Source: Chelydra serpentina (Eukaryota > Chordata > Testudines > Chelydridae). From it: a stretch of DNA of 64,000 nucleotides. Every line of letters begins with the position of its first letter. The first letter of the stretch is position 1. Below the pieces are notes generated by a model. That model was given only the letters and a program-made list of their open reading frames with translations, searched no databases and was not told the origin of the DNA. The position numbers and the translations under genes are program-made. Where the stretch lies: assembly GCA_037349315.1 (NCBI GenBank), contig JBAIAC010000042.1, positions 682,001-746,000 of the forward strand, in the 5' to 3' direction. This document shows, one piece after another, positions 1 to 10,183 of the stretch.

Positions 1-293
1 GTCACTAGCATCCCAAACCTAGAACCCCGGAATGAATCAGTCACTAGCATTCCAAACCCAGAACCCCGGAACGAGTCAGTCACTAGCATTCCAAACCTAG
101 AACCCTGTAATGAGTCAGTCACTAGCATTCCAAACCCAGAACCCCAGAACGAGTCAGTCACTAGCATTCCAAACCTAGAACCCTGTAATGAGTCAGTCAC
201 TAGCATTCCAAACCTAGAACCCCGGAATGAGTCAGTCACTAGCATTCCAAACCCAGAACCCCAGTACGAGTCAGTTACTAGCATTGCAATCCC
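1..293. repeat. 39-bp minisatellite, about 7 copies
   Basis: The block GTCACTAGCATTCCAAAC recurs at 1, 40, 79 and onward at a constant 39-bp step, with a few substitutions per unit (for example CCCGGAAT, CCTGTAAT and CCAGAAC variants). The array runs off the left edge. It lies just downstream of a lectin exon of gene A, so it sits in the intron between the first and second lectin-domain exons. Confidence 0.95.
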
Positions 294-341
294 AGTCTAT
301 TGAGATTGCCATATAGAACAAGAAATCAGTTTCTTCCTTAC

Positions 342-553
342 CAGGTCCTGCCGGGTGTCAATCACAGCCAGGGAGGCACCAAGGGAAGAGCAGTTATTCT
401 TGCTGTAGGTCCAGTTCCCTTCGGCCTCTGAGAAATAGTAGCATTTGCCTCGGTATCCGATCCAGCCGTCCTCACACGAGGGGACGGAATGGCACATTGA
501 ACACGAGGCAGCGATGGGGAGTGGACATGACTGCTGGGTTTTAAATGCCATCA
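342..553 (-). CDS. Gene A exon 3: stalk and first third of lectin domain
   Basis: The exon is 212 bp, entered in phase 1 after a TTTCCAG acceptor and left in phase 0 at GACCTG|GTAAGG. It encodes the Cys-rich stalk, then GKCYYFSEAEGNW and the first lectin strands. Confidence 0.88.
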
Positions 554-1687
554 CTGGAAAGGAGAAAGAAAGAAACTGATTCTCCTGCCCCACTACTCTG
601 TTCACAGAGTCATGAATCAAAATAAGTCGCCCCAGATTTAGGCTTCAAAGGCTCTTCAGCGTCTAGCTGCTGGCTGCAGGGCATGTGATAGGAAAGATCA
701 GAAGTGAAGTCGTCCCTGTGCTTGGTTTCTGGGAGCTAACTGGAGCTGGTTGGGAATTTTTTGACAAAACGCTTCTTCAATTGGAAAATGCCAATTTTGT
801 AAAAACTGAAACTTTTCACCGAAGCAGGTCGGTTTGGTTGGGAAGGTTTCTCGGGCCCAGGGGGGAATTTCTGATCAAAACAAGAGACAGAGACACCCCA
901 GAGTAGCCACTTGGTTAGGGCACTTTCAGGGGGTTGCTGGCCCCTTTTAAAGGGAGTCTGGGCCCAGGCCATCGAGGGCTCTGATGCAGGGAAGTGCTCA
1001 TAGAAAGAGAAACTCGCCTAAAGAATCCAGGCCAGGATGGGAAACAAACCCCACGAACGAGGGCTGTACAATCCCCTGAACTCAAGGGGAGAGACTTTAT
1101 TTCAAGTTTCTTTGGATGTAATAAAGTAGAACCGCAGCAGGGAAATTTTGCCTCATCCTCTTTTGGACTCTGCGTGGAGTTCTCGAGGGGTCCTGAGAGA
1201 CGGGAAACCGAGACAAGGTGCCCGTAAGGCCATGCCTTGCTTCTACGGGCACTGATCTGGGAGGAGGGAAACGCGGATTCAAGTCTTTGCTCAGAATCAG
1301 TCAGAGCTAGAAGTTAAACCTGGCACCCTACCCACCGGGCAATTGCATCAGTCTGATTGGAGAGAAGAAAAATTCTAAACACTCAACATTTCTCATGGAA
1401 ATTCAATTTTGTTTCCAGGCCCAGCTCTGCTCATGAGTAAAATGGGAATAATAACGCTGCTTTAACTCAAAGGTGGGGCAGGATGCTGTTGCAATAAGGG
1501 CTAGACAGGGGGAAGCTGGGAAGACAGGATGCAGGTTTGTAACAGCCCCATGCAGAGAACAAATATCGAGCTAAGTAAAAGGCTGTTTACTCACCTGTCA
1601 AAGAAATGAGAACTGCAGCTATGATGAAGACTCCAACTACAACTCTAATCCTCCATCTAAAAAATCTGGTACATGCAGATTTGCCCT
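342..1687 (-). CDS. CLEC2D-like: Gene A: CLEC2-like C-type lectin receptor, partial
   Basis: Two exons of a type II membrane C-type lectin are visible: a membrane exon (1595-1687) and the first lectin-domain exon (342-553). Both have AG acceptors and GTGAGT/GTAAGG donors, and their phases fit (1, 1, 0). The lectin exon has the CLEC2 hallmarks DGWIGY, GKCYYFSEAEGNW and a GASLAVID strand, nearly identical to genes B and C. The stalk is unusually cysteine-rich: four cysteines within about 20 residues (SC, SC, MC, SC), against one in B and C. Sequons NWT and NCS are present. The last two exons would lie left of position 1. CLEC2 proteins are surface ligands for NK-cell receptors of the KLRB1/KLRF type. 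One-to-one orthology with CLEC2A, CLEC2B, CLEC2D or CD69 cannot be set from this sequence. No stop or frameshift is seen in the visible part. Confidence 0.85.
1595..1687 (-). CDS. Gene A exon 2: transmembrane segment
   Basis: The exon is 93 bp with an acceptor in CTCTTTCAG and the donor GTGAGT, in phase 1 and out phase 1. It encodes a basic stop-transfer flank (TRFFRWRIR) followed by a hydrophobic stretch VVVGVFIIAAVLISL, as expected of a type II membrane protein. Confidence 0.85.
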
Positions 1688-1689
1688 CT

Positions 1690-2520
1690 GAAAGAGAAAA
1701 AGCCATTAGTATCGACGTATCCAATGGAGCTAGCCACGCATCAGACTTGCCAAAAACAAGCTGCTTTAGTTTGCAGTTAAAGTTACCGTACAACATCCCC
1801 CGCCTCTTTCAAAAAGGGGAATGAGAAGTTAAAGATCTAGACAGGCTTCCCCTTGGCGATATTGATTTCTGATCTAATCTTGATTGCTGCCAACCTCTTG
1901 CCATCTCCACTGGCTAAAGCAGGGTCTGGTTGATTTCAGGCATCTTTCAGGATCCCTTAGTCAAGTGGCTGTCCAGCTTTGGTCTGACAGCACTTGCTGG
2001 TTGTCTGCGGAGAGCTGGCTGGTCACATGACACTGCCTCCTCTTCCTTGTTTCCAGCTACTAAATGACATGTGGGTAAGGCACTAGAATGGACTCAGGAC
2101 ACTGGACACAATTCCCAGCTCTACTACTGAGTCCCTGTGTGTCTTTGGATAAGTCACTTAACCTATGTGATTTAGCTCCCCATCTATAAAATAGGCAGCT
2201 AGAAGTACAAACAAGGGATCTATTTTCAAAGTAGTGGGCACAAATAGCTGATACTGAAGCCGACGTGACTACTAACCTGCTGAAAATTAAGCATGAATTT
2301 AAGTGTTAGCAGGATTGGGGCCTTCAGACCAAAACCAAAAGGCACAATAAGGTTTCCTTCAACCTGGACCATGTACTCTTTCCTCTACCAGATTTCCTGG
2401 GTTAAAATAAGGGTGCAGAGTGGTGCCAATTTCACTCAGCTGTGTGATTTTAAACCAGTACAATAAAACTAGCACAAAAGGTGGTGTGACTGCTTTTATT
2501 TCAGTTTCAGGGTATCTTAT
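1690..2520. other. Region upstream of gene A exon 2, no gene seen
   Basis: No supported exon. A MIR-like SINE fragment lies near 2078-2205. Confidence 0.5.
2078..2205 (+). repeat. MIR-like SINE fragment
   Basis: The core reads CAATTCCCAGCTCTACTACT, then GATAAGTCACTTAACC and CCCCATCTATAAAATAGG, the order seen in MIR/CORE-SINEs. Confidence 0.75.
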
Positions 2521-2524
2521 TTCT

Positions 2525-3055
2525 TAGAATCATAGAAATGTTGGGCTGGATGGGACCTCAAGAAGTCATCAAGTCCAACCCCCTGCGCTGAGGCAGGACC
2601 AAGTAAACCTAGACCATCCCTGATAGGTGTTTGTCCGATCTGTTCTTAAAAACCTCCAATAATGGGGATTCCCTTGGAAGCCTATTCCAGAACATAAGAA
2701 TGGCCACACTGGGTCAGACCAAAGGTCCATCTAGCCCAGTATCCTGTCTTCCCACAGTGGCCAATGCCAAGTGCCCCAGAAGGAATGAACAGAACAGGGA
2801 ATCATCAAGTCATCCATCCCCTGTCACCCTTGCCCATCTTGGCTAATAGCCATTGATGGATCTATCCTCCATAAACATAACTACCCTAGAGTTAGAAAGT
2901 TTTTCCTAACATCTAACCTAAATCTCCCTTGCTGCAGATTAGGCCCATTACTTCTTGTCCTGCCTTCAGTGGCCATGGAGAACAATGTATCACAGTCTTC
3001 TTTATAACGTATCTGAAGACTGTTATCAGGTCCCCTCTCAGTCTTCTTTTACAGG
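2525..3055 (-). mobile_element. CR1 LINE 3' end with a second CR1 piece inside
   Basis: It starts at the typical CR1 terminus in reverse (AGAATCATAGAA) and continues through CACCTATCAGGG-type sequence and TCCCTTGCTGCAGATTA. A different CR1 subfamily piece (about 2690-2876, ACTGGGTCAGACCAAAGGTC) splits it. Confidence 0.88.
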
Positions 3056-3306
3056 TCTGTTACAGGCGCTACTTCTAGAAGTTTAGCACAAGCTGTAGCA
3101 GTTTGTGCTTTCAGCTCTGCAGCTCCTTGGTTGGGTCCCCGGAGAGTTGGCCATGATAGCAGCCACCACATGTAGACAAAGCCTCAGGCTTATAAATGGG
3201 CTATAACCTTAAGCTTTGGAATTGCCTACCAAATGCCTCCATAATATCAGCAGTTGAACTGCCCTGGATCAAGAGCCGTTTCGCTATATGGATCATATTA
3301 TTAGAA

Positions 3307-3481
3307 CAGGGGTCGGCAGCCTTCGGCACACAGCCCATCAGGGTAATCCCGCACCGCTTCCCGCAGTTCCCATTGGCCAGGAATGGTGAACCGCAGCCAT
3401 TGGGAGCGGACGGTCAACGTAAACAAAATGTCTCGCGGCATGCTAGCGGATTACCCTGATGCCGAAGGTTGCCCACCCCTG
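3307..3481. mobile_element. hAT-type miniature element
   Basis: Terminal inverted repeats are CAGGGGTCGGCAGCCTTCGG and its complement ending in CCACCCCTG. Flanks are TATTAGAA and CATTAGAA, 7 of 8 identical, as expected of an aged 8-bp hAT duplication. Related interiors occur near 20920-21195 and 34185-34365. Confidence 0.8.
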
Positions 3482-4115
3482 CATTAGAAGATAAGTCTGT
3501 CTGGCTATTCAGGTGTTCCTGGTGTTTCTGCCTAGGTTACATTTCAAGGGCTGTTGCTTGGAGTATCTTGACAACAACTGGCTTTTGTTTAATAAGAGAA
3601 GAAAATATGGCCCAGCCCCACAGCAGGTGTAAATCTGTGTAGCTCTATCCATTCAATGCAGCTATGCTAATTTACACCATCTGTGGATCTGACCCAAAAT
3701 AGCGGATCCCTTCTAACTCCATAGCCTTGTCAGATTAGGATTTCGAGGTGTGATGTTGGGCCATGCCAGTTACACTGAGTTAGCTAACATCTCCTAACGT
3801 TCTAATCAAGGAAAGGCAACAATTTGCACGTTAACACCTGCTACGATGATGGAGTTGAAGCCTACAGGGAAGTTTAGGCTTTGACTCAACTATCTTAGTA
3901 TGTGTTAAAAATACTTATGTTTTATGCCACCTCTGGTTGGCTCCTGCTTCCAGGTGCATTCAGCACCTACGACTAACACAATGGAAGTTGTGGGTTCTCA
4001 GAACCTCTGAAAAATCGGCTATTCAAACCTCAGACACTCAGGGTCCAATCCTTTACAACACGCTTCACTCCATATGTCTCCAGAAAGAAAGAGGAAGGAA
4101 TGGCCATCAGATTAC

Positions 4116-4146
4116 CCTTTTCAGAATGAGAATTAGTTTTCTCCAT
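4116..4146 (-). CDS. Gene A candidate exon 1: very short cytoplasmic tail
   Basis: On the minus strand an ATG in strong context (AAAGATGG) opens ten codons (MEKTNSHSEK) and ends one base into a codon at AAGG|GTAATC. That phase fits the membrane exon 2.4 kb downstream. It rests only on phase, start context and position, since tails are poorly conserved. Other upstream exons are possible. Confidence 0.3.
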
Positions 4147-4388
4147 CTTTCCTCTCCGTCTGGGAAGCGAGCTGTCTGTGTGTTCCAACCAACTCTTTCA
4201 CTGATATAGAATTACTCCCGCTCAGCTGTGACAGTCCTGGCTCCAGGTTCTTTTCTTCCTAAGGTCTCTTCACCTGAGTTATAGTCTTCTCTGTTCGTAT
4301 ACCAGAGGATAAAAGAAAACAGACAAGAGTTCACTGGATGCAATTCATTTAAACTTTCAAGACAAATACATTGAAATACTTTAGGCAG

Positions 4389-4967
4389 CATAGAATCATA
4401 AGGAGCTGGAAGGAACCTCAAGAAGTCACCTAGTCCATCCCTGCATGCTGAGGCAGGAATAAGTAAACCTACACCATCCCGATAGGTGTTTGTCTAACCT
4501 ATTCTTAAAAACCTGGGGATTCCACAACTTCCATTGGTAACCTGTTTCAGTGCTTAACTATCATTAGAATTAGAAAGTTTCTCCTAATAGCCAACCTAAC
4601 TCTCCCTTGCTGCAGATTGTGTCTATTATTTCTTGTCCTACCTCTGGAAGGCCTGGAGACCAATCGATCACCATCCTCTTTATAATAATCTTTTAAGTAT
4701 TTGAAGACTCTTAGCAAGTCCCTCCCTCATGCCCCCCAGCCTTCTCTTCTCTAGACTAAACATGCCCAATTCTTTCAACATTTCCTCAAACATCATGTTT
4801 TCTAAAACTGTGATCTTTTTTGTTGCTCTCCTCTGGATTCTCTCCAATCTTCCTGAAAGTGCGGTGCCCAAAACTAGACATAATATTCCAGCTGAGGCCC
4901 CACCAGTGCTGAGTAGAGAGGAACAATTACCTCCCGTGTCTTACGTACAACCCTCCTGTTAATACAC
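4389..4967 (-). mobile_element. CR1 LINE 3' end
   Basis: It runs in reverse from AGAATCATAAGGAGCTGG through the 3' UTR and C-terminal reverse-transcriptase remnant ([16 protein letters not shown] peptide on the minus strand). Confidence 0.88.
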
Positions 4968-5584
4968 CCCAGAACTGCATGTTGTTAATACATCTCAGCG
5001 TGGAGTCAATCTGTTGGCCACACTGCCACAGTTAGCCAAAGGAGACTTCGGGGGCTGAGTTTAAAGAAAAATGGATTTGTTCTACCAGCAACAATATTTT
5101 GTCTTAGTGAGCATTTACTAGCGCTGTAACTGAGGTCGCAAACCTGTTTCCATTCTAATCACCCTTCCCTGCCAATTTTCAGTCACTCATAACTTCTGAA
5201 ATATTCATCACAGGTGCTGAAATTTCCCTTTACCCCCAAAATCTGTATTTGGGAAGGAAAAGTGTGTTTTGGGCAGTAGGAGGACAGACATCTGAGTTCT
5301 TCGAGGTCCAGATCTTCAAGGGTATTTAGGTGCTTAACTCATGTTGATTTCAGTGGGAGTTAGTTGGAAAATGGAAGCCCAAGTCAACGGACGTTAGGGG
5401 CCTAACCCGCTTTTGAAAATACCACTAGGCACCTATCTGCACTTGTAGGCGTCTAAATACCTTTCAAGATCTCTCGCTCACTGTGCCGGTGTCATTTTTG
5501 AAAATGTTGCTCTACCTGATTGGCCCAAGGGCACACCTGGAGTTTATGGCAGAGTCAAGAATTGAACTCCAGGTCTTTTAAGCC

Positions 5585-5795
5585 ACAAGACTAGCCTTCC
5601 TCTTATAATACCTGGCTCTTACCTTCAGAGGATCTCAAAGCACTTTGATTATCACTACTGCCATTGTACAGAGGGGGAAACTAAGGCACTGAGAGAAGTG
5701 ACTGACCTATGGTCACCCAGCAGCCAGGGATAGAACCCAGGTCTTGCAAATTCCAGTCTAGTTCACTGCTCGCTAGGCCACACTGCCTCGGCCTT
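5585..5795 (-). repeat. MIR-like SINE
   Basis: Reverse of the MIR order: TACAGAGGGGGAAACTAAGG, then GGTCACCCAGCAGCCAGGG and GAACCCAGGTCTT. Confidence 0.7.
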
Positions 5796-6659
5796 CTCAG
5801 GCTGAATTCTTTTTCCCCAACCCAGTGTTTTCTCTTTGGGTGCTGATTAGTACTAAGCTTACCAGTTTACCAACATTGCCCTGTCACCGGGCTGCAATGC
5901 TGGAAATCTCCACTGCGTGTCAGCATTACACGCAACTGTCTCTCCCTTGTTAACCAAGAACGCACCAGAATGTTCTGGAAAGTTGCATGAAATTTATACG
6001 GCCGGTCGAATATTTTCCATCAGAACTTTTTTCCCCCATGGAAACTGGATTTTTGACTAAACACAATTACCCGCCTCCCCCAAAATCTACAGTTGTCTAA
6101 CCGTCCCCCACCCAAAACTTCCTCTCACCCTCTTCTTTGGACGCTACACCAACTTTCCCACCTCATCACCCTCCCTCCCCTGCATTTCCCTCTCAGAACT
6201 CTTCTTTTCACCCCTCTTCATTCCATTCCCTGCCTCCCTGGGCCAGGCATCTGCCTTCCCCTCAGACCCCCTCCCCACTATTCTCCTAATATAAGAATCA
6301 TAACTCACCCTGTTTCCTGCAGCATCAACTCTGAATCCAAAGGAACCGCTCAACAGGGAGAGAATTGTGCAACCGATGTTCAGTCTCACGCTGGTAACTG
6401 GCTGAAACACCCTAATTGGGGGAGGAGTTGACATGAATGTAAAACAGTGAGAAAGCCGTGAGAGAGCTTTAAACAACATAGCAACCTGGCACCAGATCAA
6501 GAGTCTATTGTAGTGGTAAATGTATCCCCTTGCCCTTTTGGGAGCACAAGAGAAGGAACTGTCTGCCACAGAGGCTGAAACTGAAAGAGACTTTCTGAGC
6601 TTGAGCGACATTGGACTAGAAACGCTGATTGAAAACCACAGGAACCAACTACAGCTACA

Positions 6660-7430
6660 GCTGGGCAAATAACAGATTTTTTTGATTCGCTGGCAATTCT
6701 TAAAAAAATCGGGGGGAAAATTTATAGATTCCAAGGGCAGAAGGGACCAATGTGATCATCTGCTCTGACCTCCTGTATAACACAGGCTAGAGAACCTCCA
6801 CAAAGTAATTCCTTTTATTTCAGGTCAGTTTGTTTCAATGTTGAACATTTTTTAAACATTTGATTGATTTTCTTAAAAAAAACAAAAACTACAGGGAATT
6901 TTGAACCCAAAACAAACAAGTTTCAAAACAAACAAATCAAAGTGTGTCCTTTTGAAAAACTGTCAAAATGAAACCTCGGATTTGTTTTGGAATTTTTGTT
7001 CCCCACCCACCCAATTAAAACAATTCAGTGAAATCAATACAAAGTCACAAAATGTTTCAGGGGCAACAAATCTGTATTTTTCAGTCAGGATAAAAATCAA
7101 TGATTTTATTATTTTTTTTTAATAAAAAAATGAAATCAATGATTTTATTTTTTTTAAATACAAAAATTTGGGTTTGGGAATATTTTAATGAAGTTCCTCT
7201 ACCTGTGGGTAAGACAGGCATTATATTTCATTTAACTATTTTAGTTAAAAACTATTTTAACAAAAACAAACCTGATTTTAAAAAACTTGAATGTTTAATT
7301 AAATTCAAAAAATTCATTGTTTTGTTAAAATATCATGTTTTCTGTTGAAGAAAAATATCCAGAATACATAACGTTGTTGTTTTAGTTAAATAAAATAATT
7401 TAAATGTCTGTCTGGTGATGTTTTCCTCCT
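6660..7430. repeat. AT-rich GAAATTTT-type repeat with CR1 scrap
   Basis: Long A/T runs and GAAAC/TTTTG words, with a CR1-type 3' fragment in reverse near 6720-6815 (AGAAGGGACCAATGTGATCA). No coding potential is supported. Similar A/T-rich blocks occur at 17585-18030, 28370-28560, 32170-32645, 35560-35810, 59885-60060 and 61400-61620, suggesting one dispersed family. Confidence 0.6.
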
Positions 7431-8214
7431 AATACAGCATGGCAAGAAAATCCTCCAGATATTAATGATTAACCTGTTGAATTGGAAATAGTTCACCTCC
7501 CAATGACTTCATAAATATCTGCTTCAATTACCTTTGGTAAATGAAATAACCAAACAATCATTCATTTTCTGATATAGCTGTAAAACTCATCTCAAAAGTT
7601 TCCAGAATAAATCACTGTTTAAAAATGTATAGTGTGTACCTTCTAAAAATGAAACCTACATCTATCTCTGAGTTGTGAAGAATATGTATTAAGGTTATAA
7701 CAACCAACAAGAATGCACTTTTATGTAGAAATCCATGATTAAATTGAGTCTTCCTGACCAGAGATTTAAATCAAATCCACCCTGGTATTTTTCAATGAAA
7801 AAAGCTGACCCTTAAAAGCAAGCTTTGTAGTTATTAGCTTATTTCACCCTGCATGAGCAAAACAAGCTGCACCAGGAAAAGCACCGTTTGGCTCATATAA
7901 CTGCATCTATGCACCCCGAACCGACAGCTATGCCGGCAAAGGTCTGTATTGCAAACCTGACTCTTGTCTACACAGAAAAAGTTTCCCTGTTATATCAGTG
8001 CAGCTAAACTGATACAGATATAATTTCTGTTGCAGATACTCTTATTCCAGAATAAGGCCTGGTGTACTCTTCACAGGTGCCGACTTTCTTCTTTCCCGGT
8101 GGGTGCCCGGAGGCCTTGCCCCCACTCTGCCCTTTCCCCCAAGGCCCCACCATCGCTCTGCCTCTTCCCGCCTCTGCCCCTCCCCTGAGGCCCCACCTCT
8201 TCCTGCCCCACTCC

Positions 8215-8334
8215 AAGGTGACCAGACAGCAAGTGTGAAAAATCGGGCCGGGGCGGGGGGTAATAGGAGTCTATATAAGAAAAAGACCCAAAAATCAGGA
8301 CTGTCCCTATAAAATCGGGACATCTGGTCACCCT
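8215..8334 (-). mobile_element. hAT-type miniature element, GGTGACCAGA family (copy 1)
   Basis: Ends are AGGTGACCAGACAGCAAG and CATCTGGTCACCCT, with an interior of CAAGTGTGAAAAATCGGG and GGGGGGTAATAGGAG. The duplication is no longer readable in this copy. Confidence 0.85.
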
Positions 8335-8358
8335 CCCCCTCCCCGAGTGTGCCCTGCC

Positions 8359-8918
8359 TAGGGATGTAACTAGTGTTTTAAAAAGGTAAATGTTTTAAAC
8401 TATTAAAATTGCACCGGTTAAACGTTTAACCGTCAGGCTCCGCTGCCGCCCCGTGCGCCCGGGATCCTGGCTGCCGCGCTGCGTGTCTGGGGCTCTGCTG
8501 CTGCCCTCCGCCCAGGGTCCCAGCTGCCGACCCCGCGCCCAGGGCTCTGCTGACGCTCTGCGCCCGGGTATTCCGCTCGCTGCTGGCCCCGTGCTGGGGA
8601 CTCCATTGCTGGCCCTGCACCCAGGGTCCAGGTTGCCACCCCGTGCAGAGCCCCAGGGACAGGGCCGGCAGCCAGGACGCAGGGGCGGGGCTGGCAACGG
8701 GGACCCCAGGGGCAGGGCTGGCAACTGGGACCCGTGGCCAACAGCTGGGACATTGGGGGTGGGGCCAGCAGCTGGGATCCTGGTGTGGGGGAGCAGCAGC
8801 CTGGATCCGTGGCACAGGGCTGGCAGCGGAATCCCGCAGCGGAGTTTAAATGTTAACCAGAATACCTTACCGACAAGACTGATGCTTAGCGGTTAACTGG
8901 CTGACTTTTACATCCCTA
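8359..8918. mobile_element. hAT-type element with TAGGGATGTAA ends
   Basis: Ends TAGGGATGTAA and TTACATCCCTA are inverted repeats. Flanks GCCCTGCC and GCCTTGCC match at 7 of 8 bases. The interior is GC-rich and gives long spurious reading frames on both strands. Confidence 0.8.
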
Positions 8919-9009
8919 GCCTTGCCCTCGCTCCCCCTCCCGCCCCCCGTCCACCGCCGAACAGCTGATCGGTGGGTGGCTGTTGAGCATCTATGGTACC
9001 TTTAAAACG

Positions 9010-9300
9010 TAGGGTACGTCTACACTACAGCAACTACAGGAGCACACCTGTGGTACTGCAGCTGTACCTCAGTACTGCAGACGCTTCCTACACCGACACA
9101 AGGGGGTTTTTCCATCAATGTAGGTAGCCCTCTCCTCCGAGGAGTAGCTAGATCGACAAGAGAACTCTTCCACCGACAAGAGAACTCTTCCACCAGCATG
9201 TATGCGACGAAGTGGGGATTCACCCACGAAAGCTTCTGCTCCAATACGTCTGTTAGTCTATGAGGTGCCACAGGACCCTTTGTCGCTTCTTTCACCAGGG
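9010..9300. mobile_element. Miniature element plus Penelope 3'-end remnant
   Basis: GGTACGTCTACACTACAG opens a GTCTACAC-type miniature element. From about 9197 the text matches the Penelope 3' end (GACGAAGTGGGGATTCACCC, ACGAAAGCTT, GTTAGTCTATGAGGTGCCAC). Confidence 0.6.
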
Positions 9301-10183
9301 CACCTTTATACCTTGCGCTGCTTGTGACGCTGTAGAAAAGAAACACAATTCCTGTTTACAAAAATGCAATGTGTCAGCACTGTTGCACGACTGTGATCAA
9401 TCTTAGACGAAGTATGCCACGTAAGGTATACATCTAGGCTAGGGTCCCCCTCCCTCGGGTACTGGCATCACTGACGCATGCCACTGCGAAACTACAGTCT
9501 AAAACGGCTTGTCTATTTATCCGTTCGGTGAGAGATGTCGCTAGTCACGTATCACTTCTGGAAGGCTCTGCAATGCCAGGGATCCCGAGGGATAACAACC
9601 TGGATACAACGTTGTAACAAAAGCCTGTGTCCTAACATGGTACCTACCTGCCTGCTATGCAAATCCAAGAGTTTAGGAAGCCGCTTTGTTTGTTTAGATA
9701 AATTCCAGGAGATGTGGTGGCCGCGCCCTCACAGTCACACAAGTCCATGAAAGGAAGAGCCAGTTGAACTCAGCCGAGCTGAGCGAATGGATTTATTTGT
9801 TGTTGTTTTGGTTTTGTTTAGGGATTGCCTCCTCTGATGTCACTTCATGTCACGTTCCAGCCGGGTGGCTGCCTTCTCCTTCACTCTGTTCTCTCTCATT
9901 TATTCCTGTCTCCTTCTTTCTGTCACAGGCCATGGCATTGGCAACCCTGCCTAGTGATCGGAGCTGGAGTCAGCACCAAGGGTCAGAGCTAGAGGCAGGA
10001 ATCGAGCAGGGCTGAAGTGTACCGGAGCAGGGCTGCAACAAAGCGTACAGGAGCTGGGCTGGGCACAATGCAGACACAGGAGGGATCACAGGTACAGGCT
10101 TAAATATTGAGCAAGTCCTGGCCTGGTGCTGCAGCTGGGTTTGTCTCTGTCCAGTTCTCTAGTGTTAAACAAGGGCTCAGAGC
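9301..10183. other. Intergenic, no feature recognised
   Basis: No lectin-like exon, tRNA or clear repeat boundary was found here. Confidence 0.4.

Larger units (their letters stand above)
8075..8995. mobile_element. GC-rich repeat carrying two nested hAT-type elements
   Basis: The host begins GTGCCGACTT...GGTGGGTGC and resumes after two insertions (8215-8334 and 8359-8918) with GAACAGCTGATCGGTGGGTGG. Sister copies lie near 14358-14697, 57698-57990 and 62360-62728. Confidence 0.65.

Noticed and set aside
6144..6734. 196-residue minus-strand frame
   Set aside because: No domain, no splice partner with correct phase, and part of it lies in repeat. A donor-like GGGTGAGT near 6300 does not give the phase needed for gene A.
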